NCBI RefSeq assembly: GCF_000524195.1
Contig: NW_020170444.1
Location: 305,212 to 365,889, forward strand
Length of the DNA stretch: 60,678 bases
Source of the DNA: Echinococcus granulosus
Lineage: Eukaryota > Platyhelminthes > Cestoda > Cyclophyllidea > Taeniidae
Direction: 5' to 3'
Below are positions 13,155-31,600 of the stretch, piece by piece; position 1 is the first letter of the stretch; each line of letters starts with the position of its first letter. The position numbers and the translations under genes are program-made. The notes beneath the pieces are model-generated. The model had not been told where the DNA came from. It saw only the letters and a list, made by a program, of their open reading frames with translations, and searched no databases.

Positions 13155-13690
13155 CGCACAACTGAGAAGTTATTTGACCGCAACATCACTGATCCCTTGT
13201 GGCCATTTTACTTTGAACTGCATTGAGGGAGGGGAGAATGCGCTAACGTCACACGTGTTTATCGTCAGATATAGGAAAACTGGATTGAAAGTAAAGTCGT
13301 GTAACAAAGGACGGTGTTTCAGAGTTTCGTGGAAATAAGGTTTTGCGTCTGTTTCGCCCTACCAACTTGTTTTTACCTCAGGGCTGCCAAACCACATCTG
13401 TCTGGGTTCAAATCATTTAGAAGTGTAGGGGTGGCGGTGTCGTGTATTCACATAGTCGACTTCACATAGGTATGGTTGACATCTCCGTAACTACGTGATT
13501 TAGATGTTCTACGACTAGTATTTTTCCAGTTGTTAAAAGCATTGCTGCAGGGAACGGTACTGAGGTAGATGCCGAATCCAGACGTCATTTGTAAACCTTT
13601 TGTTAGGGGTAGTCACAGATTCTCCTATCCAGAGAATACGATCACTTTCCGTCTTGCTAATTTTTACCACCCATGAGTTTAAATAAGGAT
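13155..13690 (+). repeat. ~530-base dispersed repeat, copy 1
   Basis: Aligns by eye over its whole length with 14715-15245. Shared blocks in order: TATTTGACC(G/A)CAACA(T/C)CACTGAT at the start, ATAAGGTTT(T/G)GCGT, a GTTAA(A/T)AGCATT(G/C)CTG(C/A)AG block followed by a GAGGTAG block, and TCACAGATTCTCC(T/C)ATC near the end. No open frame is preserved. The family is unidentified. Confidence 0.7.
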
Positions 13691-13736
13691 TACTGTCCTT
13701 TAAGATGGGATTTGTTTTTTAATATTACCAATGTGG

Positions 13737-13935
13737 GGACCCAATATGTAAGGAACGGCTGGGGCTACTAGCATTGCCCAGATGGCAGGTTGCCTGACAC
13801 GGGAACAATAGTGGAGCCCTAAGTGGACTTAAACCAATAGCCAAGCGAGTATTTAAGGCATTAAAATTATTCTGCTTTGTGGCATGTACTTCGGACCATG
13901 CTAGTAACCGTCTAGCCATCTCTTTCTGCATGGAG
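13737..13935. repeat. Two inverted fragments of the ~200-base repeat
   Basis: 13737-13812 reads as the minus-oriented family (ACGGCTGGGGCTACTAGCAT) and 13878-13935 as the plus-oriented family (CTTCGGACCATGCTAGTAACC and ATCTCTTTCTGC). Together they form a diverged inverted pair with about a 65-base spacer. Confidence 0.5.
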
Positions 13936-14714
13936 CCTTTTTTGGGCAGATCCAGCTATAACGGACGTGACGACCAGGATCATTGCAAATATTGGCAAGA
14001 CCTAGAGTTAGGAGAATAACAATCCTTTACAAAAATTTGACAATGCAATGAAATTTTTCAACTTTTGCAGCCATTCAGTTTGGAAGCTTAGAAAATGTTT
14101 TCAATGACTAGTGTACTAAGTAGGATGTATCAAATGACTTTCGTTGTGCTTCCCTTCTACGTCCGAATTAAAGTATTTAGGTAGAGAGGATTGGTTGCAG
14201 GAACGCCTAGTCTATTGTGTTAATGTTGAATTTTACAAACAATTGGAGTTTTAAGGAGGACTCAGAGCTTTTTCCTCTATGGGGGCAAGAGGCCGTCTCG
14301 GTCACGAGCTTCGTTTACTGTGCCCACTTTTCACCTAAAATCTTATTTAAATAAATATGTATAACATATCTTTGAAGTACCTTAATGGCTAAAGCGGATA
14401 AAGCAAATGCTCACTCATTTATGATTACATGGCTCCATGGGGCAATGCATTCGTGGTACATCGCACTTCCAAATGCATTTTCAGTAAGAGGTAACATGAG
14501 CAAACTAAGTCCTAAAGAAATACTTAAGCTAAGTCTAGCTTATGGCGGTACTAACCTAAACAAATATACAAATCCGTTTATTAAATGACTTGAATCAATG
14601 AGGCATACATGCATAAACTGATTAAATAATTCTGTGCAATTCTTCTAAGCTAATTAAGCGAATTCAGAAGGTTTACTTAAGTACGCTATTTGTTCAGTCC
14701 AGTTTAATAAACTC

Positions 14715-15245
14715 GACGTATTTGACCACAACACCACTGATTCTACTCAGTAATTTTACTGGATCTGGTACTTTGTCATTTTTAAGAACTGTATTAGGAG
14801 AAAGGAAAAAAGTTCCAGCCATCACACATATCCATCACTAGTCGTAAGAACATCGACTCAGAATGCATAGTCATTTAATGAGGGATGGTGTCTGAGATAG
14901 TTTTGTAGGGATAAGGTTTGGCGTTTACTCCAACTTACCCAGCTACACCTATCCGGATTCCATTCATCTAGTAGGGCATTGGGGGAGATTTTGCACTCTT
15001 ACTTGGTTGACGTCTTCATGCAGGCATTCCAGGTAGCTCCCTAACAAACTTTTCCCAATGGTTCAAGTCTAGCATCGCTTCAGTGGTTAATAGCATTCCT
15101 GAAGAACACGAGGGTGAGGTAGTTACCGAGGTTAGATGGCATTTCCAGCCCATCTGTTATGGCTCGTCACAGATTCTCCCATCGGCAGCACATGCCCATC
15201 CTCCGTCGTGTTTGGGTTTACCATTCAGAAATGGAGCATAAGCTT
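14715..15245 (+). repeat. ~530-base dispersed repeat, copy 2
   Basis: Partner of 13155-13690, in the same orientation, about 1.56 kb downstream. See the shared blocks listed there. The divergence is high, so this is an old duplication or two members of an ancient interspersed family. Confidence 0.7.
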
Positions 15246-16695
15246 GCTTAATTGTGTGTTGAACTACATGGTTGCATAGGTAGCAGCAGAATGTATTTTT
15301 ATTCTACGGCATGTCCTTTGGATTGTCTCATTCATTCTAGCATTTATATCTTATCGCGGTTTCAGCAAAAAGCTGAGATGCTACATATAATATCTATAAT
15401 AAAGTAGCGTTACGGAAAGACTGCGAAGCTCTAGCTATGACCGAAGGGCTATAGCATTGATAGAAGTACAATCGGTGATGATTGAAGAGTCCATGTAGTT
15501 AAATACACAGTTAAGTGGAGTAACAAGTGCAGGAAAGTGGCACGATTCTGCCTTTCAGCACCGATCTTGGCACTCCGATTGACAACACTTTTGCGTAGGC
15601 CATCGAAACGCAGTTAGCATTTTGATCTTATCCACGAGCCAGGAAGGGTAGTTATCAAATTTTACGGAGGCGAGAAGACCTCTAACCCACTATTAACATA
15701 ATAAGGAAATAGCTGCGAGTTTCCCAAGTATGCTCTCCAAAACTGTCGAAAAGTAAGGAGAATGACTTAACACGAGTTGCAGTGTACCACGAAGTTTTCC
15801 GACGAAATTTCCAATTTTTTTTGTGCAATCAACCTTTTTTACTTCCACAGAGATATTTCGTAAGCACATTACTTGTTTAAGTAATCAGCATCACAACATA
15901 TGGTAATAAGTTCGACGTTGAGCTCTTCCGACTCTGCTCTCATTTTTGTAGCAACGAGGAGACTGTTTAGATTGAAGCATTCTTTATTAGTAATGCCATG
16001 ACTGGGAGGCGGTGATCAGGGTTATGCATGTTCAGTATACACTTTCTCCTCGAGGCTTGAAGACGTTTGTTCCGACTCGAGATTTAAGGATGCTGACCAA
16101 TTCCTAAGAGATGTTATTAAACAGACGTGACCCCTCATCTTTTTAAGCACCATTCCTGATGCTTCCTTAATGAATAGCCTCTGCATATACTATTTGCAGT
16201 AAGCTTCTTTCGTCAACTTCGTGATGTTTCTCGGGTTATAGGGAAAAACACAAACAGAAAGGAAGGATTTGGACTGCTCTCCACCAAGTGTTCTTCGACA
16301 ATTCTGTGCCGTCATTTTCCTCTCATGTGAGACCAAAGGTAATTTTTGAGCCATTTGTATTACCAGTGCAATAGTGATCAACAACATGATTTTGCGAGTT
16401 ACATGGTCAGTAGCAATAGTAAAAACATCATGGATAAAAGTCCATTTATGCAAACAACTGGATTTCAATATAATGTTTGATGAATACCAAATACTTCCAT
16501 ACGGTAAAAGTAAGTAGGTCCTCTGAACATTAACGTAAAAATGCGCAGAGTATCGATAATAGCACGCCTCTGGTATGCACAGACATTCTTTTAACCGCCT
16601 TCAAATCCACAGCGAATGAGGCAACTTCACCGAGCCTGACGATCAAATGGATATGATAGCAATAGTCCAAACTCTCTATAGAGGATGAGGTCTCA

Positions 16696-17330
16696 ATGTT
16701 CCAAGAAGGTGCTGAGTTTCCTATGCACCCGGTGATCCCAGCCTCATTGGTTCAAGGAGTACTCCAAGGGTTAAATGAGCCACTGGACCACGTGGGAAAA
16801 AGGGAGATGCTAAGTGCATTTAGAAAAGGTAGTGGTGGCCTGTGCTTACATCAGAACAGCATATTTAATACCAAACTTGGGCAACTCACAGCAGCTTTAA
16901 AAGGCCTCACCTTACGTAGATCACCCCACTTTAATCCATACCAACAGATTTTCCGAGGGAAAGAATCGGTATTGACATCATGGTTTCACTACCACTCGCT
17001 AAAAAAGGAAGTCAAGGCAGTATGGTTATTGTACGCAGAACCCATAAAGACATGAGGTGCTAAAATGGTAGCTTGTGTTTCCTTCAATCACTGGATTTGT
17101 TAACGCTGGATACCTGAAACGATGTGCAACGACTAAGGCTGGAATTCGACTCTGCTGAAATGTGCATAAACTTCGGGAGCCCCAAGACAAGCAAGACACC
17201 TGGACATTGGCAAGGTACTGAAAAAGTGGAGAGAACGAATTACATTCTGGCTGGAGTACAGAATGTCTTCACTAGAAATGCACAACTGAGAGATTGAGGT
17301 TTAAGCCTCGGCCGGCGACTTCTTGTTTAC
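16696..17330 (+). mobile_element. Ty3/gypsy integrase remnant
   Basis: A 119-codon frame (16696-17055) resembles the integrase N-terminal region of gypsy pol: VIPASLVQGVLQGLNEP, HVGKREML, and then, in decayed form, LTAALKGLTLRRSPHFNP. In the family these correspond to the residues before and after the HHCC zinc finger (V-P-x-x-L...VL..LH...GH.G..KML...C..C...K). After stop codons, the stretch around 17165-17260 translates to FGSPKTSKTPGHWQGTEKVE followed by RTNYIL, the counterpart of the core-domain segment KT-x-T-T-P-x-H-P-Q-x-x-G-x-V-E-R. Zinc-finger cysteines and several core residues are gone and stops interrupt the frame, so it is a fossil, not an active element. Confidence 0.65.
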
Positions 17331-17640
17331 AGTGGAGGCTAGAGTCCACATATCAACCGGCGTTTCACTGATAAAGATGCATACAGGCTGTAAAATATAA
17401 GTGCCTTTTGGTATTTTTTTACCAAACAAGAAAGTAGCAACTAACAATTTTTATCCAGTGCGCTGATCGTGACTGAAGGAAGGAGTGTGAGAAAATGTCG
17501 ACTTTACACAGGAACACCCACGACAGCCATGTCTCGGGCAGAAGGGATATTACAACAGAGTCAAATTAACTTCTACGGAGAAAGGGACATAGCATAGAAG
17601 TACAAGCCGACCATGCCCCTTGGTTGTTTGTTTAAATCTC

Positions 17641-17800
17641 TGTTTTAATAGAGGGGCCACTCAGGTGCTCCAACAATGTACAGTTTGCCGGGTGGACTGG
17701 CCTCTGAACTATGCCAGTAGCGTCAATCCTTACTGTACATCGACAATGCATATTCTGCGGGAGTATTGTTTTCTTTCGTCTTCAAGGAAGCCTTAAGGTG
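17641..17800 (+). repeat. Dispersed ~200-base repeat, diverged copy E
   Basis: Contains GCCGGGTGGACTGGCCTCTG, ATATTCTGCGGGAGTATTG and TTCTTTCGTCTTCAAGGAAG in the order and orientation of the copy at 45531-45731. Confidence 0.7.
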
Positions 17801-19620
17801 CCAAAAAAAGTGTCGTTAGATTGTCAAATTCAAAAATAGCAAAGCTGAAGTAGTAAGGAAACAATGTGCCTACGCTTTTAGGATAATGAAAGCAAATAAT
17901 GTTGAAAAACGTTTTAATTGACATCGGTGAGTCGTTGAGAAAACATTGTGGTTTGCTTTTGGCTGCAATCCTTACAGAGGCAACATTCTCAAGAATGCAG
18001 GGAAAACTGAAGAAACTCCCACTAAAGGTGACAAAGTTTTGAACACTATAAATGTACTTTCAATGAAGTGCTTGCCATGTTTGTCACATTCCATTGATAA
18101 AAAATGATAATCACACATGTGGGATGAGTAGTTGCAAGGGAGTGGCACAATATGGCTAGCAAATACAACAGCATCAAACCCTTTATAACTGTTTAGTGAC
18201 TTTCTTTCATTGCGTTTCCTAATTATCCTAGGAGCATTACCGCTACGTGCTTCATGAGAGCACTATGATTTTGTGCTTCATTTTTGTTTCACAGTAAAAA
18301 GCTATCTATCCATCGAAAACCGTTGGGTTGTGTAGCAGTACCGATGATGTTTTTACAGCAAATCCAAACTTCAGAGTGTATTATTGCAGGTGGAATTAGA
18401 GCCAGAGACATAATTACATTTTAGCTAAAATTGATCCTCAACCTCACCCTCATTTTGATCAACTCCTTGAAAGGTTTGCTATTCCAACTGCCTTTGGTGG
18501 GAACATGAATGGCGCCGGCATTTTGATCGTGCACAAGGTTATCAACACAATTGAATGTTTGAATCGAATTGTTCACTGAACCACCAACTACCGCTGCAAT
18601 CAGACTGACGTTCCACCACGCAAGTCCTTCCTGGATGGTTTGAGGAATGTGGCAACGCATTTTGGACGATGAGAGCGATTTATTCCACCAGTTTAACGTA
18701 TTGCAGTGCACTAAGGCAATTAGAGGATCCTACAATTTCACCTGGTCTGTGGCGAACAGACCCTTTGAGGGTACTTTGCATGGCGACAACCCATTATTTT
18801 TGTAGCAGAGAACCAAGATTGCAGGTATAGAATGTTTTAAATGACATTGGAGCACCTCCTATCGATGCGTATAGAAGTTGGACACTGGGCTAACAATGGA
18901 CATTCGTTGTGTTTGGATTTCGTTCTCCCTTCCTGACCAATAAATCTTACTGTAATGGTTGTTAGCGTGATGTCTGTTACAGAGGAGAAAGTGTGCTCTG
19001 GACAACCGCAGCCTGATTACTAGTCTACATAATGTTCTTGTAAAGAATGCCCAGCATAATCAGTGTACTCTTTCCAAGGGAATGAAGGTCGAGTTGGAGG
19101 AGGTAAACACCGACTCCGTAACACTTGCGACAGCGCCGACGATCGTAACTCTTTTAAGAGACACATGAACTTTGAAATGTTATTTAAAACCGCAAGATTC
19201 AACATCTGGTTCTCTCCCGACGTCAATGAGCACTGCAGATTCCGTAGAAATTGAACCAAAACCTATTTTTGGCCATTGCAGGGGTAGGGATGACCACAGG
19301 TACCCAGTTGGAAAAGCGCTTTTGATGCCTTAGTCTATGTCATCAGGGTCCAGGAAGAACAGACACCGGCCAAAGAATTATTTCATTTCAGCCAAAAAGT
19401 GGATAAAGAAAATGAGGGGGAGTACACGAACAACCTTCAGCTACTAGAGGGACGAGCCTTACCCTACTCCACTCCAATCAAGATAATTGTCTAGTTTAGC
19501 CACGGAGTTTTCCCGGGCAATAAGCTCCGCGGCACGAACACTAACTGCCTCAGTGAGCTGGTAACGTTCGCAACAAAACAGCGTCGGTAGTTGTTTAAGC
19601 TTACGCACCACATCAGTCGC
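17801..19620. other. Non-coding stretch between two retroelement fragments
   Basis: No recognisable gene. The longest frame is on the minus strand at 18421-18711 (96 codons), unlike any family I know. It could be further decayed retroelement sequence. Confidence 0.4.
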
Positions 19621-19623
19621 AAA

Positions 19624-20395
19624 TGGAGATCAAGCCTGATACCATGATGCCCGATATTGAAGCCCTCGCTTCATCGTCTTGCAAACGGCATTCAGCAGAA
19701 GGAAATCAAGTTGTATTCGAAGAGGATACGTCATTAAAGGTCAGCATAGGCAAGGGAACCTTAACAGTTGAATTTATTACAAAACCGGAACTAGCTTAAG
19801 ATACACTCCTTGGCGTCGATTTTTACGTAGAACTAAAGCCGTTTTGATTTTTGCAGAAATTACTCTCTTCACTCACCAAGTTACTGAAGTCACGGCAGCC
19901 CTCTCGCTACTGAATAAAGACATCGGCGATATTTGCAATATCCCTTTTGAAATTGTTACTATTTCCATGAACACCCTAGACCATCACTGCACGGAGCTCA
20001 TTTGTGAAAAATTTTATGGGCTACTAATTAAGCACATAAAGTTTCTTATAGTCTGGTGTTAAGCTAGGAAGAACAAGCATTGTACAGCATGCGACAAACA
20101 CCAACGAAGCTAGACCGATGTGGAGGCCACCTAGACGCAGACCACGCCTTCTGCTCAAAAAAGTAAAATCATCAAAAGCACTATGGCCCTCATATATTAA
20201 TTTAGTGGAAACGGAAGAGGACAGAAGTCCACGGCTGTGCACTGACTATAGGAAGCTGAGTGCAATATTAAAGGGGGATGCCTTTCCGCTAATTTACATA
20301 AACGCTTTGTTAGACTGCCTACACGGGTCAAAGTGGTTCTCCACCCTGGACTTATAATCAGGATACTGGTCCCATAATTGATGAACCCAAAAAAG
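19624..20395 (+). mobile_element. Ty3/gypsy protease-reverse transcriptase remnant
   Basis: After 19624 a broken frame contains DTLLGVDFY (about 19798-19826), which matches the end of the retroviral-type aspartic protease domain (LLG-x-D-F). At 20118-20356 a 79-codon frame reads RLCTDYRKLSAILKGDAFPL and then LLDCLHGSKWFSTLDL, the conserved blocks 1-2 of gypsy reverse transcriptase (DYRKLN...D.FPLP.I...LD.L.G...FS.LDL). A stop follows at once and then SGYW, the next RT residues. The YxDD block was not found. The fragment is inactivated by several stops and lies just beyond the 3' end of the paraplegin gene. Confidence 0.8.
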
Positions 20396-20694
20396 TTTTT
20401 TTCTATGCAATGGGAATAACTTAACACAAAGGCAAACCATGGTGAGAAATAATTTCGACTTTTATACGCAAACAACGAATTTGATTTGGTCGTATATAAA
20501 AATAAAACTAGCCAGGTGTGAGGCTTGAAATGACACCAGGTAAGCACTTCATTATTAGCCAAATGTAGCCCTGCTAGACACCGACACAGCTTTTCACGTA
20601 TCATAGAAATGTGGAGAAGTTATGGCAGCCCATCATTAAACGGGACAAAGGGAAGTGTAGACCAATTTTTGAGGTACAGCAGATTATGATGACA

Positions 20695-27809
<7,115 letters not shown>

Positions 27810-28619
27810 TTTGTGAGTTACCAAGGTGAGTGATCAATCAAGAGTTCACTAGAATATTGATAAGATCAGACATAAACCAACTCTAAAAGGTCCTAGGAGA
27901 ATTTGCGCGTATCTAAAAGTATTACTTTGGACCAAACTCAAAACCCAGAAGCCCTAATCCTCCGCAAAATAGTGCCGAGCCCATGATTGGGTGCTTCGAA
28001 TATATACATTATCGGTTGATTGACTTAAACAATTTAAGGGCCAGAATACGAATGCAGTTGCAACTTTTAGGTATTTTTTTATCATTCCAACTTTTTTTGA
28101 CTATTTTTGCACAACCCAGCAACTTGAAAAAGAATGCGACTAAGCTGTTTTTGCGTAAGCAGTGCCTAATGGGGCGAATTACCCATGCCAAAGCAATACT
28201 GGGGCTATCTTAATCCGAATCCTCTACAGGACCCAGAGTGATATGGACAGTGCATCAACCACACGCAGACCCCTACCGACGACAAGCGCACCATCGCCCA
28301 CCAAGAACAACCCAGGTGATTCCCGTAGTCGGCCCGAACCACTGGTCACGATAACACCCACGGAGCGCTTGAGGCCTCTAATGCGTCCCAACCCCTTGCC
28401 CCAAATTGGGATGCAGTTATAGCCATCGTCCAAGTGCAAACACGAGCCACCGCAAGGGCACTACACGCGTAGAAACCAGGCTTTGCGCAGTCGTGCCTTT
28501 TATCCACTTAAAAGGTGAACGCTACAAAAAATTAAATCTATGTTATGTACACATAATACACAAAAGCCAAATCACCTAAAATAACTGTCTCAATGCTACA
28601 CTTCCACTGCAGTGCACTC
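27810..28619. other. Spacer between the BRWD 3' end and the paraplegin start
   Basis: About 810 bases between two genes that are both on the minus strand. It holds the BRWD 3' UTR and the paraplegin promoter or leader. Frames on the plus strand here (for example 28162-28422) are proline-rich shadows without support. Confidence 0.4.
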
Positions 28620-31600
28620 CTATTCCTCCCCCACGATGCCCTCACCATCTTGAGACGACCTCTCCTCCTCACCATCTTCCTCATCTACTTCGTAGTAATG
28701 TCTCAAAGCAGCACTACGTCTGGGTCGTAACCGAGTCAATTGCTCCCCCTCTTCCACTTGCGCGCGGCACAGCCGACGTCTAGAACTGCGTCTAGGTGCC
28801 TCAAGAGTGTAGCAAGTACGCAGAGAACGTCTGTGTGTGGAACGACCCACAGAAGTGGAGGCGGAGGTACTGGAAGACGAGGAAGTAGTGCTGTGGGGGG
28901 TTCCGTGAGTACGCAATGAACGTCGAGATTTGCGACCGCGGCTAGCTCGAATTCTACCGACGCCGCCAGAGTAAACATCCACCGTTGCTGCCTCACGGTT
29001 CCTTTCAGGCATCTGTCCCACGCCGTTGGAAATATTGACTGGTTCGGGAACAGTTGCTACAGCTTTTAAATAGCAAAGAGCACACACTGATTGTTTAACA
29101 TTGGAAAAAGAGCACTACTGATAGCACCGATTAGGGCATATTCAGCTACAGCATAAAATGAGAATAGGAGGACTAGATAGCGCCTTGAGCTTCGTGCACT
29201 GATAAACAACCATACTTTCAACATAAATAGCAAATTTCTGCTAAAAGCATGCTTTAACTCCGCCAGCCTAAAGGATGCGTAGGAGTCAATGTGTTAGAAA
29301 TGAGGTGAAATAAAGTCAATTGAAGTTTCTGCTCATGCTGTCATGCATTAAGCGATTGAAAGACAAAAGTCTCCCAGAAGGTCATTTAAAAACGAGCTTA
29401 CCATCGGTGTTTTCGCTGGAGGCGAGCATAAAACGGAAAAAAATACACAAAATAAGTACGATTTCAAAGGCGAACAGTAAAACATGCAAATATGCATATG
29501 CATGTATTGTTAGAGAACCGCAGGAAACAACTTACAGCATGTCCTGTTTTCAATCATATTGATGGTGCGTCATAACTGTCTCGGGTACAGCGTGTTCCAT
29601 GTTCCACGAATGCATGAGGCCAAAATTACTTTTGAATTCATGCTACTAAGCATAATTTTAACACAGAATTCGTTGTAGAAGGTTCAAACGATCAAAGCAA
29701 TCCTCAGTCTTCCACATCGCTGATAATGAGTTAGGTGGAAAAGTGAACATAAACTTAGGCGGGATTCTGTGATCGGTAATAAAAGATCTCCTGGTGAGTC
29801 TATCCCTCCCAAACACGATTTATCATGTTTAGCATGACGATGAAAAAGTACTCAAATAGTGTCAATATAGAGTCCGCCAAACTCACTGAAATCTACGTAG
29901 AGATGCTCTAGTTGAGGGCCTAAGGCTTCGTAGACGTTGGTGAACCTCGTTGTCATTGTTGCTGTCGTACTGTGCAGATTCACCAAAAGCCGGAAGGGAG
30001 TCGTCTCCTAGGTATAGGGAGAGGCGCTTCCTCGCAACCTTTTTTATCCACCGCGACAACCATCGAGTATCCGAGTATACCTGCCAATAATTATTTAGTT
30101 TTTCATTCTGAGAGGCGTTGACCGCACATTATGATGATAACGATTCTCGAACCAACCATCCAAGATCTCTAACAGCCTTATAGCAAAACAAATTAACTAA
30201 TTTTTTCAATATTCAGGCCTTCTCAATGTGTCCACAATGATAATTTGATAAAAGTTGGTATCAAAAAGGAAGTCACTCATGGAGTTTAAACTGACCTTGA
30301 GTAAGGAGTGACTCTCTCCAAATGGTACTCACCGTTGAATGAAAGCCAAATTAAAGATGTGACTAATGAGCGAGACGTAAAGGCCTAGTTTCTGTCTGCA
30401 TTGCGAGATGCTAAGAATGGCTCACAAAGACGGGTATGTGGTATCATAAAAATCACCGAGGTAAAAGGAAGAAATGTGTCCACAATGTAAGGGCTCAAGA
30501 TCACCCCTCATTTACGAACCCATTCAAGTGGACTGCAACTGATGCTATGAAATAATAGTCAGTTTTCAATACTACTTATCCAAGTAGTTTGGCAAGCATT
30601 TTGCATGTCAAGGATGAGATGAACAGATGCGATAGATGGCTATAGCATTCTCAAGGTCCCATCCACTGTGCGAATCTCGGAAACGGTCGTAACGAATACG
30701 ACGCTCAAATACAGAAAAGGATCATGCAAGGCATTTTTGCTTAGATAATGCGGAAATGTTGCGCTATACAAATTTCGCTGTCATAACCACATGGTTCCTC
30801 CATAGGGAATCATTTTAGAATCAGATACTATGATTGACTAGATGTAAGACCTTTATACATACGATTGCTGTTTCAAAGCATTGCTTCGCTTTACCTGAGT
30901 GTCAGAGTCGCGGTTGAAGAGACGAGAGTTGTTGACAATCAATTCAAGGTCTTCGAGGAATTGACGCGGCCCAGAATAGGTGTCAATGTCACCTTGGGGT
31001 GCATGCTGCAAAAGACGAGTCTGAACGGAACCCAGATCCATCGGATTTTGGATAATCTGTCTGTAGGTCTGGAAGGAAAAAACACGGTCATTAACTTGGT
31101 TACTGTATTTAAAATAGTTGAAATTACAAGGTTAAAGGCTCGCAATGTCCGTTTCCATTTGTCTTCGTTTGAAAGCAACTTTTATGAAACTGCACAATTC
31201 GTGATATTAGCGTCAAATCCCAAGAGACTCGAAGCATCACCAAATGACTTGGCCGATGAACGCAAAGCATACCATAACATGTAATGAATGGGCAATTTTG
31301 GCACAATTACCGATTTGTGCATAAAAATGAGTTCTAAAATTATACAGTAAGGAGAATCAAAGAGCTGATAGAGTCAGCTGAGATCTGTGAGTAGAGACAT
31401 CAAGGTAGTGCTCGACTGCATATCGTTTGAACAGAAAACGCTGCTTAAATACCCGATGGACTAATGCCATGTGTTTTAGGCATTAAACTATGAAAGCTAC
31501 CCCATCCAGCACAAAGAGGCGCAAAAAACGTTTTCTAAGTGAAATATAGAACAACAAACATCCTTCTTCGGGCCGCAAAATTGTTTTCAATGATTTGAAT

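Larger units (their letters stand above)
4841..16695. other. Gene-poor region with decayed repeats
   Basis: About 12 kb in which I could not build any multi-exon gene on either strand. It contains repeat copies at 10671-10790, 12027-12379, 12851-13000 and 13737-13935, the diverged pair at about 13155-13690 and 14715-15245, and the N gap at 12111-12210. Frames up to 121 codons occur (for example 7146-7511 plus) without family signatures. A small frame at 14385-14588 (67 codons, ATG start) is AT-rich and unrecognised. Confidence 0.5.

Noticed and set aside
28162..28422. Proline- and threonine-rich 86-codon plus frame
   Set aside because: No splice context, no motif, and it lies in the spacer between two minus-strand genes.
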